Below, in pieces: positions 47,645 through 61,018 of a stretch of DNA of 64,000 nt. The notes beneath the pieces are model-generated. The model was not told the DNA's origin. It made no database searches and saw nothing but the letters and a program-made list of their open reading frames with translations. Source of the stretch: Parus major. Lineage: Eukaryota; Chordata; Aves; Passeriformes; Paridae. Each line of letters opens with the position of its first letter. Within the stretch, counting starts at the first letter, position 1. The stretch lies in NCBI RefSeq assembly GCF_001522545.3, contig NC_031768.1, positions 2,794,938 through 2,858,937 on the forward strand, written 5' to 3'. The translations under genes were made by a program, and so were the position numbers.

Positions 47645-48371
47645 GTCCTGTGCAAAAAGCCTGCTACCTCCATCCTCTGTATTGCAAATGGTAACGAGAG
47701 TGACAGCAAAAATCCTGTGGGAAGGGACAAATGCTCTCCAAACCTCAGCTGTGAGGTGACAGCTTGGTGAAACAACACAGGTGAGTTGCTGAAACTGAAG
47801 CTGGAAACCTCAGGGCTTTTGTTTAAATTTGCCACGTGCCTCTGGCAGATCCTGTCCCCTCAGGCATCTCTTTGTGCACCTCCGTGCTGGGGTTTCCACG
47901 AGCATCTGGGATGTCCAGCACACCCCAGGCTCTAAATTTGACTGTGACCTGATGGGGACCTCTCACAGAAGTGAGAATATCCCCCTGAAATTTCCCCAGA
48001 CACGAGGCACCCGCATTTTCACAAAGCTCACCCAGCAACAAGTCCTTTTCTGATGGAATCTCCAGGCCATAACACAGATGGAAAATGTTGCTGTTCCTTC
48101 CCACAGGCTCACAGCCCTGGGAGGGAGGAAGACTATTCTGCCACCTCAGTCCTAAAATCTTTCAGCACTTCTGCTGCCTCCAGCAGGGATCCAATGGATT
48201 AAGCACAAGGAGAAAAACACATCCATTGAGTTTGTAACCTTAAGGGGATCTCTGAGGATGAAATCCTGGCGAGTCCACACTCTGTGCCAGTGTATCATTG
48301 ACACAGTTCCTCAAAGAACAGCTATTTTTAAAAAATTCCTTCTTCTGTGGGGAAATGTGGATGAAAAGTGA
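47645..48371. other. Unique noncoding DNA, no gene seen
   Basis: No repeat or exon recognised. Confidence 0.5.
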
Positions 48372-48570
48372 CTGGAAAAGCCCTGGGGGTGCCGGTGCCA
48401 GGGGCTGGACACGAGCCCAGGGGTGCCCAGGTGGGCAAGAGGCCCCTGGCCCCTGGGCTGGGTGAGGAATTGTGTGTCCAGCAGGAGCAGGGCAGGGATT
48501 GTCCCTCTGTGCTGGGCATCGAGAGGCCCTTCAAATCCTGTGAGAGAACAAACTCTGTCCCTGGGACAGC
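48372..48570 (+). mobile_element. CR1 LINE fragment, mosaic (copy D)
   Basis: 48,372-48,515 matches 10,417-10,560 of copy A with a single difference (g for a in 'ctggggatgcc'). Immediately after, the sequence becomes a diverged CR1 ('catcgagaggcccttcaaat') instead of continuing like copy A, and then fades into unique DNA. There is no tail. Confidence 0.85.
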
Positions 48571-49116
48571 TTTTCCAGCAGTGACAGCCTTTGATGTAAT
48601 GGGTGTTTGGGAGGAAGGTGCTGATCTGTGGCATGCTGGAGCAGAATTTGGTGTGTAAGAGTGAAACATTTGCCCGTGTGTGATTGCTGAGCCTAACCCG
48701 CTGGTCCATGGGGCTCCGGGAGGCTTGGGTAACACGGAGGGAGCTGCGGGATGTTTGCGGCACGGAGATGCCATCTAGTGGGAACAGCAGCTGGGGAAAG
48801 AGCAGGAAAGGATGGTCCTGGCACCCCTCTTCTTCCCCCTTGAGCAGCTGAACCCCAGTGCCACACACACCCCTGGCAGGGGGACACGCTGTGGCACCGC
48901 GCCGGGCGCATGAGTGACAAAGCCATCAATAACGTGGGGACAAAAAAAACCAAACCCGATAGACAAGAAAAGAGATTTGTGTTTTCTTTGATTCTTGAAC
49001 TGAAAGCTGTGCTGGGAACCAGTCTCAGCCAGAGGGTTTGAAACAAGGGGCTGAGAGGGGAATCGTGAGTGGAAAGTCTTGCACAAATTCAGCAAGAGAC
49101 AGGGAGACACTGCATC
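48571..49116. other. Unique noncoding DNA, no gene seen
   Basis: Somewhat GC-richer, with several CpGs near 48,690-48,910. Open frames on both strands overlap. No domain seen. Confidence 0.5.
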
Positions 49117-49530
49117 GAGGAATCATGGAATATCCTGAGCTGGAAGGGACCCCCAGGGATCACCCAGTGCCACCCTGCCCTGCCCAGACCCCCCAACAAG
49201 CCCAGCCTGGGCATCCCTGGATGCTCCTGGAGCTGTGGCAGCCTCGGGGCCGTGCCCATTCCCTGGGGAGCCTGGGCAGTGCCAGCAGCCTCTGGGGAAA
49301 GAAGAGCCTTGCCCTAAAAGCCAACCTAAATCCCTGCTGGGCCAGCTCCAGCCATGCCCTGGTGCTGTCCCTGTCCCAGAGCAGAGATCAGAGCTGTCCC
49401 TCAGGAGGAGCTGCAGATCCCAGGAGCTCTGACCTCAGTCTGCTCTGCTCCAGCTGGACAGACCAAGCACCCTCAGCTGCTCCTCCTGTGGTTTCCCCTC
49501 CAGACCCTTCATCATTTGTTCTCTCCCTCC
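49117..49530 (-). mobile_element. CR1 LINE, minus strand
   Basis: 'gaggaatcatggaatatcc', then 'tgagctggaagggacccc', 'cccattccctggggagcctg' and 'agagcagagatcagagctg', the antisense of a CR1 3' UTR of the 'gagttggaagggaccc' subfamily. The 5' limit is approximate. Confidence 0.85.
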
Positions 49531-49775
49531 CTCTCCTGCTTTGTCTCTCTGGGCTGGTGACAAGTGAAGCAGGTTCCTCAGGTGTGTCCACCTCAGCCAT
49601 CCCATTTTCTCAGACGAGGTGATGTGCAGTGAGTGTGTATTTCATGAAATGGACTGAAGTGTGGAGATCCTTGAGCTCTCTGGGAAGGAAGGAGACACCT
49701 TGTGAACCTGGAGGATTTCAGCCTTACACCAGTATCTCAGTATGGCAGTTTTCATCTTTTATTTTTGGTAAAGAT
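49531..49775. other. Short unique spacer between two minus-strand CR1 copies
   Basis: No repeat or gene recognised. Confidence 0.5.
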
Positions 49776-50090
49776 GGGCAAGGACATCTTCCACTGTCCC
49801 AGGCTGCTCCAAGCCCCAATGTCCAACCTGGCCTTGAGCATTGCCAGCAATCCAGGGGCAGCCCCAGCTTCTCTGGGAAACCTGTGCCAGGGCCTTCTCA
49901 CCCTCACAGGGAACAACTTCTTCCTATATTAATCTAAATTTCTTCTCTTTCAGTTTGAGCCTATTCCCCCTTGTCCTGTCACTCCCAGCTCCTGATGAAT
50001 TGTCCCTCTCCTGTTGCCCTGTTGCCCTTTCAGGTATTGGAAGGTGCTGTGAGGTTTCTCTTCAGGCTGGACATGCCCAGGCTTTCTCAC
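49776..50090 (-). mobile_element. CR1 LINE, minus strand, tail missing
   Basis: It starts at 'gggcaaggacatcttccactg' without the inverted tail, proceeds through 'ggctgctccaagccccaatg' and 'gggcagccccagcttctc' to 'gagcctattcccccttgtcc', and continues to 'ggctggacatgcccaggc'. The terminal 3' 50 bp or so is absent, unlike other copies. Confidence 0.9.
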
Positions 50091-53000
50091 CTATTGATAA
50101 GACAAGTGCTGGGCATGCAGCTCCTTCTTGTGCTGCAGTGCTGAGGGGGGAGTTTGCCACAGGGCCCCAGTGGGCAGAGGGATGTGGGAGGGGTGAGGGA
50201 CAGCAGAATGGCTCCAGAGCTGGGACAAAGCACCATGGAGTTACCTGTTCTCTCACTCCAGATCAGTCTCTGCTCCATCTTCAGTTTAGAGCAGCAGAGG
50301 CTTTGCTCTGAATTCTTAGCCTGGCAGTTCCTGGGGACCCAAGGTGAGTCGTGTGGACTCTACCCTTTCCATGGGATTCCTGAACAATTAAACAGGACCA
50401 GCATTTCCAATATCAACAGACCTCAGCAAGGGTCACTGCACCAGCACTCACTGAGGGCTTTGAAGATCCAGAGCATTTTCCACACATTTAGTCTTTATCT
50501 CAATCCACATTTGTGAATGAAAGGATTATAACGTCCTTAAAACTTCTTCATGCTTGGAGAACAGACTGTGAGTCTCCAGCTCCTGAGATCACTTTGCAGA
50601 TGTATAATTTAAAAATGAAAAATTTTGCTCACACATTCAGCCAGTTCCCGTTTTTGCTTCCTTTTCCCTGTTGCTGCTCTTCTCTTCATCTATAAATAGC
50701 TACTTGAGCGCCTGGTCCCAAAGCAGTGCTGGAGCAGCTCTTCTTATTATCAGCAAAGCCTGATCATTTTGTCTGCCAAGAGCTTAAATGTGCTGACTTG
50801 AGCTGCAGAAAGACCTGGATGTGGGGGGAAATGGCCTGGCTCTGCCTTTTTACCCAGGAGAGATCTGCAGGCACCTTGTTCTGGGGTCCCATGTGGATTC
50901 TGTGAGGCCATTTCAGTGGAAAGTGCCCAGTTCAGCAGGACTCTGCCTCCCTGCCGAGGTGCACCCCGCTCCCAAACCCAGGGTTAGAGGTCCCACCTGT
51001 GGGAATCAGAAATTACACAACTTTTGTGTCTTTGTGAAGGTGAAGTTCCTTGTGGAAATTGGCCATTGTGTTCTCAAGTTGATTGAGCCCCCAGTTACCT
51101 GCAGCTGGATGTATTTTGGTGATGCAGGAGCTGCCCAACTCTGTGGAGTGCAGAACTCGTCCACTGGTGTGGATTCATCCCCTGGCTCCCCAGAGCTGGC
51201 ACAGGAGGAGTGCTGGGTTGTTCCTGTGAGAGATGGAAGAATATTAAAGGCTTTAAGTGCTGTTCTGCTTGGAGAGTTTCCTTCAAGGGAGGTGAAAACA
51301 ATTCCCATCTCTTTCCGTCAGCAACCAAGTCTCTGTCAACAGCAGCTGAAAAGAAAACTCTTGGGAAATACTCCAAGTGTGGGAAAGGAGGGATTTCTGA
51401 TGCTGATACCCCTGTCTGTAGCAGGTTGTTTGCCAAGAGCAGACAGACCTGGATGTTGTTTTTCCAGTTCTCAGCTAAGAGTTTTGTTTTGCTCTGTGCC
51501 TGCTGCAGTTCACCCTGCAGGAGACTCCTTCTGTGGGAGAGGTGTTATTTATCCTTCACTCTTTGCCTGGACAGCAGGGACTGCTTCCCTCAGCCTCCTT
51601 TATTTGCTTTTGCAATAATACAGCTCTGCCTTGCTCCTGTGGTTATTTCTCCTGGTCTTTCTTCCTTTTTCCCTGCTGAAGGCAGATCAATGCTTGGCCT
51701 GGTCATAAACTCACCAAGATATTTTTCAGGTCATTTATTTAAGAGCTGATAATTAGCACTTTGTGCAGGGAGAAAAATAATGAGGCAAAATGTAATATTT
51801 TTTTTTCCTCTGAAAACTTTTGGGCATAAATACAAGGGAGTAATTTTCATCATTATTACTATTGTTGTTGTTGTTATATTGCTCCAAAAATACAGCACTG
51901 GTCAAGCCTGAGCTGATGAGAATGAAAAGAAAAAAAAAATAAATCTCAGTTTGCAAAATGTCTTTAAGGCCAAAATTCCCTGTATTCAAAGTCATGTGTC
52001 TGATTGTGTCCAGTCTGTCCAGCTGGGACCATGTTGAATCCAAAGGAAAAGACCCCAGGAGCAAAGGGGCAGTAATAAAACAATCTCCATCAGTCACCAG
52101 TGAGTTATTTGTAAACACAGGTGGCTTTGAAAGAGAAGCTGAACACGGATGCTGAAATTTCCATGGATCTGGGAGTTTCCAGCTGCAGCTGCTTTGCTCC
52201 TATGGCATTGCACTCCCTGAAAATGCCAGCAAGGATTGACACCCCTCACCAGCAGCTGCCCCATCCACTTCCACACCCACTGCTCATTATCCAGGGTTGA
52301 TTTTCCAGTCACTGGGCTCTTAGAAACCCCCAAGAAACCAAATTATTTTTCTCAGTCTCACAACTTGTGCTCACAACTTTCTCCTCGAGGTGAGCAGCGC
52401 TATCCCAGCACTCTGGTAGATTGTCTTCCTTATGGATTTGGCTTTGACAGAGGGAACCTTTTCTTTCTGATGAGAGCTGTGCCAGTGATAACCACAGCAA
52501 TTCACATCCTGCCAGCCCTGGAGCAGCAAACAAAGCAGCTGCTGCCTGTGCTTCGTATTTTCCCCCTCAGCCCGTTCCATAGACACAGATAAGGTGGGAA
52601 GAAAACATGGTAAATTGATTCTGTTTTACAGGTAGAAAAGCAATTTCTAACAAGTGGGGGAATTGAGGGTGAGAGGAATGTGAGGCTTTTTTATTGAGAA
52701 CAACTGTGAGTTTTGCTTTGCCTGCTTCAGCTCTGTTATCAGCGCTCTCAGAGCGCTGTCACCAAATGCCACTGGCTTCAAAACCAATGTGCTGCTTGCT
52801 ACAACTGAGAAATAAAATAATCCTTTAAACTGGACACTGTTGCCTGGTTATGGATGTGTTGGTGATGGAGTCTGCTGACTTTTGAGTACCTGCCCCTGGT
52901 GAGCCCTTGCCATCCTTGCTGAGCCCAGTGCAGCAGCACAGGTGGAATTCCAGGTGGAAAGAAACACTGGGAGTCCCTCATTTGGGGTACTCCCAACTTT

Positions 53001-56000
53001 TCAGACCTCGTGCAGGGGTCACTGCAGGATCATGTCCTGGCCTCGGTCAAGCTGCAGTGAAAAACAAGTGCTCTGAGCCTTGCAAATTTTCCTGTTGCTG
53101 CATTTGAGCCTTTTCCCAGCACTGCAGGGTGTATTTGTGCAGAAAAGGTGGAGATGTGATTTTTCCACCAATATTTGAGGATGTATGTAGGAAGCAATCT
53201 TATCCTCTAGCTACAAGTCAATGCAGGAGGGAGAGTTCATGGAAAAACAGGTTCTTCATCCTCCACATGATTTGACTAAAAAAGAGAGAAAAACCCCTCA
53301 CTTCTACTAAAATATTACTCTTTCTGCTCTCCACAAGATGACACAGACACTCACACTTGCTGTAGAGAGATGAATCAGGAGGTAAAATAAGAAATAAAGA
53401 AAAAAGGAGGTAAAATCAGAATAAAAATAATAGGAATAATTCATTCACCTGACTTGCTCCAAGCTCTGTTGCTGAGCCAACAGAACTAAGCAGGAGGACA
53501 CTGGGAGGTGCAGGTGCTGTTTTCTTTTCCCACATAGACTGTGGAATTGCTGGCTCTGTTTACCCCATAAAAAAATGGAATAACAATATTTGAAGAGCCA
53601 TTTAAAGTCCTCAGTAGTCTTAGTCCTGTAGCTGCTAAATAGGAATTTCTCTGGATCTTACCCAGCGTTTGAAGGTCCCAATAAAACCTCACCTGTGTGT
53701 GTGTTCTTTCCTCCTGTATTTCAAGTTCCTCACCATGAAGTATGCCAGAGTTTTTCTGTGATTGAGGTCTGCCCCTGGTACAGGGAGCAGCAGACTCCTG
53801 GTTTTTTGTTCCAAATCCCAGTAAACCAGTGGAACTTGGAGCTGGGAGCAATTCACCTGGGAGCACAGCAGTCCCAGGTAATTAATTACTCTGTCTGTGC
53901 TGGATAATGAGGAAGGACAGCTATTTAAAACACAATCTAGTTACTCCAAAATGTATGGCTAGGTTTGCAGATCTCGGTCGAAAATACACTGGAAAATGCT
54001 AAAATGAGGTGAGTTTTCTCTTTTTTTATCAGTGCTGAAGAGTCAAGGAGTTTCAGTGTGCTGCAGCATGTAAAATCCAGCCACAATCCCATCTTCCAGG
54101 GGAAGGAAACATCCCTGGAAGGAAATTACACCCTAAAAAAAGAGGCAGAAAACAATTCCTTTGAACACAGTTTGTTACTCCTCCTGTATATTTATCTCTT
54201 CTTGCAAACCCTTCTGTGACATTAAATTTATGGGGTGCATTTTATTTAGATTACTGACCATGTCTCTCTACAGAGGCCACGTCTTTACCAGTAAAGTAAA
54301 AGGTGCAAGGGAACATTTTCAGCTGCCAAAAATATGTTTCCTATTCAGTACAACTTTTAGAGCAATCCTTAATATGGTTTCAGTCTCAGACAGATAGGAC
54401 TCTCCAAAATCTTTTAGTTCCTGATAAATAATATATTTATTGAGAGTCTGAGAGTTCTTTAGGATGAATGTGACTGGTCCCTGCCTTTGGGTCCTGGTAA
54501 CAAAAAATAGTCCTGGGCACTTGAAATTTATCAGCACAGATGTACCAAGTGTTTTACACACATATGTTCACCTTCTGGAAAAAGGGAAGAATGAATGTTA
54601 ACTTTAAATCTCGTCTTTTCTCCCAGAAATTGGTAATTTTTGACCAAACTTGCTCTGTGTAGAGCTGCTCTTGCCGTTTGGATCCGTATGTGACGATGAG
54701 AATTGGTTTGTTAATCAAAGTGCTTTGGAATTAACGTCATGTCAGCTTCTCTGGCTTGGGAATTTGTGCAATTCAGTCCATTTTGATACAAAAGAAAGTG
54801 AATTCTTTGATAGAAATGGTTCTCTGAGGAGCAGAACAGTGATAAACTCGAGTCAGGAGCTGTCTTCCTGCACAATGCCCAAACCTCCCCTTGCCACTGG
54901 TTCAAGAAACCTCTTTGTGCATTTTTGTTTTTTACAGAACAGCATCTGCCTAACTTTGATCTCTTTGGTTGACCAGAGACAAATCCAGACCTTCCTATGA
55001 GGGGAATCTTTGCTCCTCACTCTCTCCTATTTCACTTCTCTCTGCCAGAGTCTGCCTGTGCTCTGGGCATTTTGGGTTAAGAGAAAGATTAAATTGGGTT
55101 GAGTCTTTACCTGAGCATAGCCACTGCTTTATGTGACTGCAGTGCCTGTGAGGACATGTCTGATCCTCACAGGATCCAGCCCTCCCTGTGGGAACCTGGG
55201 CAAGACTCCTGAATTTCTGTGTTTAGTCAGCTGGGATCAAACTGATTCCTGCTGCATGGATCTTAAAAACATGGATCGTGCTCGAGAGAGCTGCACAGCT
55301 TTTTAATGGAGACTGGAAATGATAGGGCATTCAGGGGATTATTACAACACTTGTCTGCAAACCTGGAGCAAATCTGTCACTCAGAAGCTTGTGGGTTTAA
55401 CATTAATTACTCATTAACTTCTGGAGAGTAATGAGTGAGCAGCAAACAAGAGACAGCCCCATTACTTGGACAGAAATCATCTGTTAGCAGCACCAAGTGG
55501 ATTTGGGAGCAGCACCATAAATATCTGGTCCAGATCATTAGATTAGAAATGGTTCTTTACAGAACAGTGCAGAGGGGTGGATATTGAAGGGGAAGTTTAT
55601 GACTCATTTTTGAGCAAGGTGGATTTTTCTTACTCTTAGAGCAACACAAATCTTAATAAGGGATTGCTAACTGGGACTGTTTCACTTCAGGTAAACATAA
55701 TATGCAATTATATTTATAAAAGCAGAGGGATTAGCATTTTTTAATGAGTTACACTAAACTTGTTTTTATAATTTTTCTGTCTCCTTTCCCATTTCTGGTG
55801 GGAGTTCACTCTCTTTGAGATCTCCAGACTTCCCTATGCGTGCAAGAAATTTCCTGCTCTGCACTGACATTTATCCTTTTCTCAGTTTAATCTTTGCAAA
55901 CCATTACAATCTCAAAGTGAAATCTGCACAATGTAGGCCCCATTCCACCCAATTTTTTGCCAAACACCAAATAAGTTTTTAGACCAGGCTGGTGAGCTCC

Positions 56001-56511
56001 CACTGGAGTGCATGTGTTAATTAGGTGGAGTTAATTGCCCCTTGGAGTGCCCTGTCCATAAAGTAAGATCACTCATTTATGCAGTTAATTGGGTATTTTA
56101 GGTAAGAGAAAACCCACCCAGGTATGGCCTATGAGTGGAAATTGCCAGCTCGCCTTCCTTGCACTTTGCTAGGATGGCTCATGTTTCACCTTTCCAAAAT
56201 ATCCATGGAGCTGTCTGATCTCCAGGGTCAGAAACAGGGATCTGTAAAGGAAGGCTGGAGGTTCAGCCCTTTTTTAAATGACTGAATTCTGCTTTTCTCT
56301 CTATATCCCTTGTCTGCCCCCAAATATGAGACCTAAGAATAATGAGAACGAAAAAAGGAGAAGCTTCAGAAATGTTGGCCTTAACCTCAGTCTGTTCTCT
56401 CCATTTACAGTTTTCAGACAGTTAAATTGGTGTTTTTTCAGGGAGTTTGAAATCCTGAACACGTCTGCTACATCCAGGAACTTTCATCTTCATTCTCACA
56501 TCTCTTTGGAT
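50091..56511. other. Unique noncoding DNA, largely repeat-free
   Basis: 6.4 kb without recognised transposons. It contains a 265-codon plus-strand frame at 50,821-51,618 that begins at GTG, has no ATG until about codon 97 and shows no domain; two or three other frames are also open across it. A (TTG)n-like run lies near 51,861-51,875. No RNA gene seen. Confidence 0.5.
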
Positions 56512-56906
56512 CTGGGCTGGGTGAGGAATTGTGTGTCCAGCAGGAGCAGGGCAGGGATTGTCCCTCTGTGCTGGCTCTGAGAGGCCCCTCCAGGGCTGGC
56601 TCCAGTTGTGGCTGGTGCAGGAGAGCCCTGGAGGGGCTGGAGCGTGTCCAGGGCAGGGAACGGAGCTGGGAAGGGGCTGGAGCCCCAGGAGGGGCTGAGG
56701 GAGCTGGGAAAGGGGCTCAGCCTGGAGCAAAGGAGGCTCAGGGGGCCCTTGTGGCTCTGCACAAGTCCCTGGCAGGAGGGGACAGCCGGGGGGGTCGGGC
56801 TCTGCTGCCAGGGAACAGGGACAGGAGGAGAGCTCAGGCCTCAGGCTGGGCCAGGGGAGGCTCAGGGTGGGCAGCAGCAGGAATTTGCCCATGGAAAGGG
56901 AGCTCA
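56512..56906 (+). mobile_element. CR1 LINE fragment, abrupt at both ends (copy E)
   Basis: 395 bases read without a difference or indel against 10,498-10,892 of copy A. The left edge joins unrelated AT-rich sequence at 'tttggat|ctgggctgg' and the right edge joins 'acccatggaacagac', both in the middle of the element. There is no tail and no visible target-site duplication. Confidence 0.9.
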
Positions 56907-59900
56907 ACCCATGGAACAGACTTAGCAATCCCTCTGGTTTACAAGTGATGTACCTCATGTGAAAACCCCATTTTTCTACTCCCAATACCATGAGATGCAG
57001 TCAGGAGTTGCTCAAGGAAGGATTTAGTGTGGTTGGAGCTGTGCACATTGGGAAGAGCAGCCAGAATATCTGAATTTTTCTCCCCCTCCTGATTTCTGTC
57101 AGCCTGGCCAAAGTCCTCATTACAAGGAATTAGCACAATGTGTGAGAGGTCACTGCTCCTTGCAGGGAAAGTTTGTTCTGGCTGTTCAGAAGTTTATGGT
57201 CTCTGGGGGTTGAAATCCTTCTTCACCTACAAAGGAGGGATGGAAATTCAACATCTCAGTGCTTCCCACTTCCACCAATCTGTGGAAAAGCACAACTGTC
57301 ATTAAGGAATTGCAACATTTTCATTCCTGGCCATAATCTGAATCAATGATGGAGCAAAAAATGATTATTTTCCAGCTGACTTTACAGTAAATTACTGTAA
57401 TTGCTTTCTGGCAAAGAAAGCTTGAATTCTTAGTATGTTAATTCTTGAATATCTGAGATATCTGACTTTCCTAAGAAATCTTGTCTTGTGGTAACTGTGA
57501 TACTGATTTCTAAGAATGATTTGTTCAGTGTTTACCTCTAAAATCAAGCAATTATTACCCAGCAGCCCAGCCTCACTGATTAGTCCAGGACTGCCTGGTT
57601 AAAGTAGAATTTAAAATAATGAATCATCCTAATGTTTGCTCTGGTTTTCCAATGAATTATTTGTACTTCTTTAGGCAATGGAGGAGATTAGCTGGAAACC
57701 TTAAGTAATGGGTATTCTCTGATTAAAGATGAGATTATCTCCCCAGTCTTTGCTATGGTTTCACAAGTCTTTCAAGCATGTCACTAACATTTAAATATGC
57801 AAAAAAGCATTAGTTTTATGATGGAAGTCTTCACTAATTTTGGTCTTCATACAAGGGGAATGTTGAAGAACTCTAGCTTTCCTCAAAAAACCCTAATATA
57901 TTATTTTAATTTGAATTCATGTGTAAATAATAGTAGAAAAATGGCTTAACAGTAGAAAAATGGTTAAAAATGAGGATGTTTCTTCAGTACCCAGAGAAAT
58001 CAGATTGTGCATCATTCAGGGACAATTGTTGTGCAACAGCTGAAAGAAAGTTATTTGTAGATCTTGATGAGACAGTGGCATGAAACCCAGGCAAAAAAAA
58101 GTGAGAAAATATTGGAAAGGAAATTATCACTTCTGCATTTTGCAACAACAACAACAAAAAAAAAAGGTGGGGAGGAATTATAAACAGGTCTTCAGTGCAT
58201 AAAAACAAATGCATTTAATAAATTCTTAACTGAGTGAAAGTCACTTCCCCCTGGAAGGGGAATTTTTTTGCCACATTCCAGAGCTATTCTTAGCAGAGAA
58301 TGGACAGTTCACAGAGCAAGAGAGCAATCCCTTTTCCCGGTGTGCAGGCAATAAACAAAGGAAACGCATCTGAAGCTGTGACCCTGGCCCTAAAACCTTT
58401 TCCCTCTCTCGCTATCAGCAAAGGAAGTGGGAACGTTTGCTAAAGAGATTTGTGCATTGCTCAGAAAGTGCTCAAGGATAAGAAAGATTCACGGAACATC
58501 CAGAAGATGGCATAGATGCAGCAATCCTGGTGTGGGGAAAGAGAGGGGGGGAAAATAAACTTCATAAAGCCTCAGTGGGCTGCTCCAGGAAATGTCAATA
58601 CACAGAAAAATACAATACAAATTAAAAAGATGGAGTGAGAAACTTTTGAGGAGAAGTGTGAGGAGCTGGACTTGCAGAGCTGTGGGAAGGGACAGAGAGG
58701 GGATGGAGCCTCTTGGAAAAGCTGGAACCTACAAAAAACGAGGGACAGCGAGGAGGCTGGGAGAGGAGTGGAGGGGCAGAACCAAAATTTAGGTTATCTG
58801 TCAGGAAAACACGGTGGGAGAGGCCTGTCAATAGCTCCTGATGGACTTGGAAAAGGAATTCCATTTCTTTGGATGTTATTGAGATGTTATGAACGTGGAT
58901 TATTGTAGTAGTGTTTTTATTAGGTGTTAATAATGGGTATTATTAAATGGATATTAATAAGTGTGCTGCTATTATCTGCCTTGGATTGGCAAAGAGGTGG
59001 AACAAGTATGATTTTAGTGTTTGTAGTCTCTGTTATTCCAAGAATAATTGAAATACTATGTTAATAACAAAATAATACAATTTAAATGATATAAATATAT
59101 ATAATATAAAACCTAAACATATATAGAATATCATTATTAATAACATAAATATAATAATTTAAACACCATTTTAAAAATTACTGTAGCCAATAGCTCACAG
59201 TCAACCACAATGAAATATTTTATTTGGGATGGTCATTTGGGAAATCAGAAAATCAGAAAACACTGGGCTTTCCCCATAAAACATGATGTCAGTGGATAAT
59301 TCCCAACCAGGTCTCCTCAAAGACACTTAGACCCCAATCTTTGATTGACCTGTGGCACTTTCTATGGTAAATAATTAGAAATTCTGTTTGGTGGAAGAGG
59401 AGCCAGTCTAGTTTGAGGTGAAAGTCACGATTTCTGTGAAGAATTAAGAAGAAAAGAAGAAAGCAGACAGTGTCTTCTCATATTTCAGTAGCAAACCTAT
59501 TGCTCTGAAATGTGATTTCCTGCTTGGTGGTTTCTACATCATCTTAAAGAATGATAATAGGAGTGTCTTCCACACAGCACAGTTCCATTTTCAGGGTAGG
59601 ATACCAGACTCCCAAAAATCCAGCTGTGCTGATCCACCGTGAATATGTAAACTTTCAGTTTGGGATCTGTTTTTTGTTACTGAACATGTTCTAGATGGTG
59701 AGGTTGTGAGGATAAAGAATTGGTAATAATTGGGGTGGTAAAACCTGTTGTTGTATTAAGGAGACAAAAATGCCATGTTTGTTTCATGGAAGAGGAAATA
59801 AATTTCAGTTTCTTTGTCCAACAGGGACAGAGTTGGTACTGTTGGAGATACTTAACCACAAGTTATGGAAAAAATCATTTAAATTCTGAGATTACATTGG

Positions 59901-60099
59901 AATTCTTGCTTTGTCCAGAATCCTTACATATAAAAGAATCCTCTACTTATTATCTTGAAGCTAGCAGAAAAAGAAATGCCAGTGAGCTTGTTTAAAGATA
60001 CAATTATGAAATAAAAGTTAATGAATGGCTGTATTCCAGAAAAACCTGGAATCTGAAATAAAAGCATCTCTGAGTCCCTCAGAGAGAGAAAAGAATTAA
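56907..60099. other. Unique AT-rich noncoding DNA
   Basis: No gene recognised. 59,050-59,165 is very AT-rich with irregular 'ataatat' words. Near 60,055-60,090, 'gaaataaaagcatctctgag' looks like an LTR polyA-signal context, but nothing upstream supports a full LTR. Confidence 0.5.
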
Positions 60100-60479
60100 A
60101 AGATATTAAACCACATAGACATGAAGCAAGAGTGTAGTTTATAGTTTTAAGTAAGTAGAAATGTAGTTTAAGTGCCTTAAGAGAATGTGTTATCTAGTAA
60201 AAAGCCCTAAAGCCTAGCTTAAAATTTAGTAACCTTTACAGAATTAACTTAGTCCTAGACATAATGAAAACATATCTTGTATTTCTAGATAGGACAGATA
60301 AAGCTATTCACATAAACAGATAATGCTCTATGGGTAGAATTTAGGTAAGGACTCACTCTGCTTTTGTAAATTAAGAGTTAAGCTTAGATTGCTGTTGAAA
60401 GAATGTTTTAGAATGGTGTTTTTAGTTGGTTGGGTGATTCATGAGTATAATCCCCTGTATTGGGATGAAACAAGAAGGC

Positions 60480-60514
<35 letters not shown>

Positions 60515-60730
60515 CCACACCTGAAGAACTGCTGCAACTGCTTCTGCTGCCCAGACCAACAGGACTTTACACTGCTCAGAATTCAGGACTTTATGCCAAA
60601 AGCTTTGAGCTTTAATACTCTGAACTTTCAGCCTTTGAGACTGATGCATCCATAAAATAAACATCTTTACAGCAACCAGCAACAGCTCTTTGAGACCCAG
60701 AGACCCCCACAAAGCACTCAACCCTATACA
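60100..60730 (+). mobile_element. ERV LTR (passerine type), containing an (ATC)n tract
   Basis: Landmarks in order are 'taagtagaaatgtagtttaa', 'aaaaagccctaaagcctag', 'agcttagattgctgttgaaa', 'gggatgaaacaagaaggcc', an (ATC)11 tract, 'tttatgccaaaagctttgag', AATAAA at 60,656-60,661 and a terminus 'ccctataca' at 60,730. These resemble a songbird ERV LTR that I recall, but the 5' end and class are not certain and no internal region is attached. Confidence 0.55.
60481..60513. repeat. (ATC)11 microsatellite
   Basis: Eleven uninterrupted ATC units starting right after 'aagaaggcc', inside the LTR. Confidence 0.95.
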
Positions 60731-60868
60731 ATTTCTTTCCTGTAGCTGGCCTTATAAACATTTCAGGCTTATCTACAACATTCTGGCACATTCTGGCTTA
60801 GAGAAAGTGCTGTGTGCTCACTTCAGTGCTCAGAGTTTGACTGGGAGGGGAGCAGCTCTCCCTCATGG

Positions 60869-61018
60869 GAATCATGGAATGGTTTGGGCTGGAAGGGACT
60901 TTAAAAATCATCCCATGGGCAGAGACACCTTCCACTGTCCCAGGCTGCTCCAAGCCCCAGTGTCCAGCCTGGCTTTGGAAACTTCCAAGTGATGCAGAGC
61001 CCCAGCTGCTCTGGGAAT
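60869..61018 (-). mobile_element. CR1 LINE 3' end, minus strand
   Basis: 'gaatcatggaatggtttggg', then 'ctggaagggactttaaaaatc', 'ggctgctccaagccccagtg' and 'cccagctgctctgggaattc'. The phrase listing the 'ccctgccatgg' part is shortened to 'catcccatgggcagagac', a small deletion. Confidence 0.92.
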
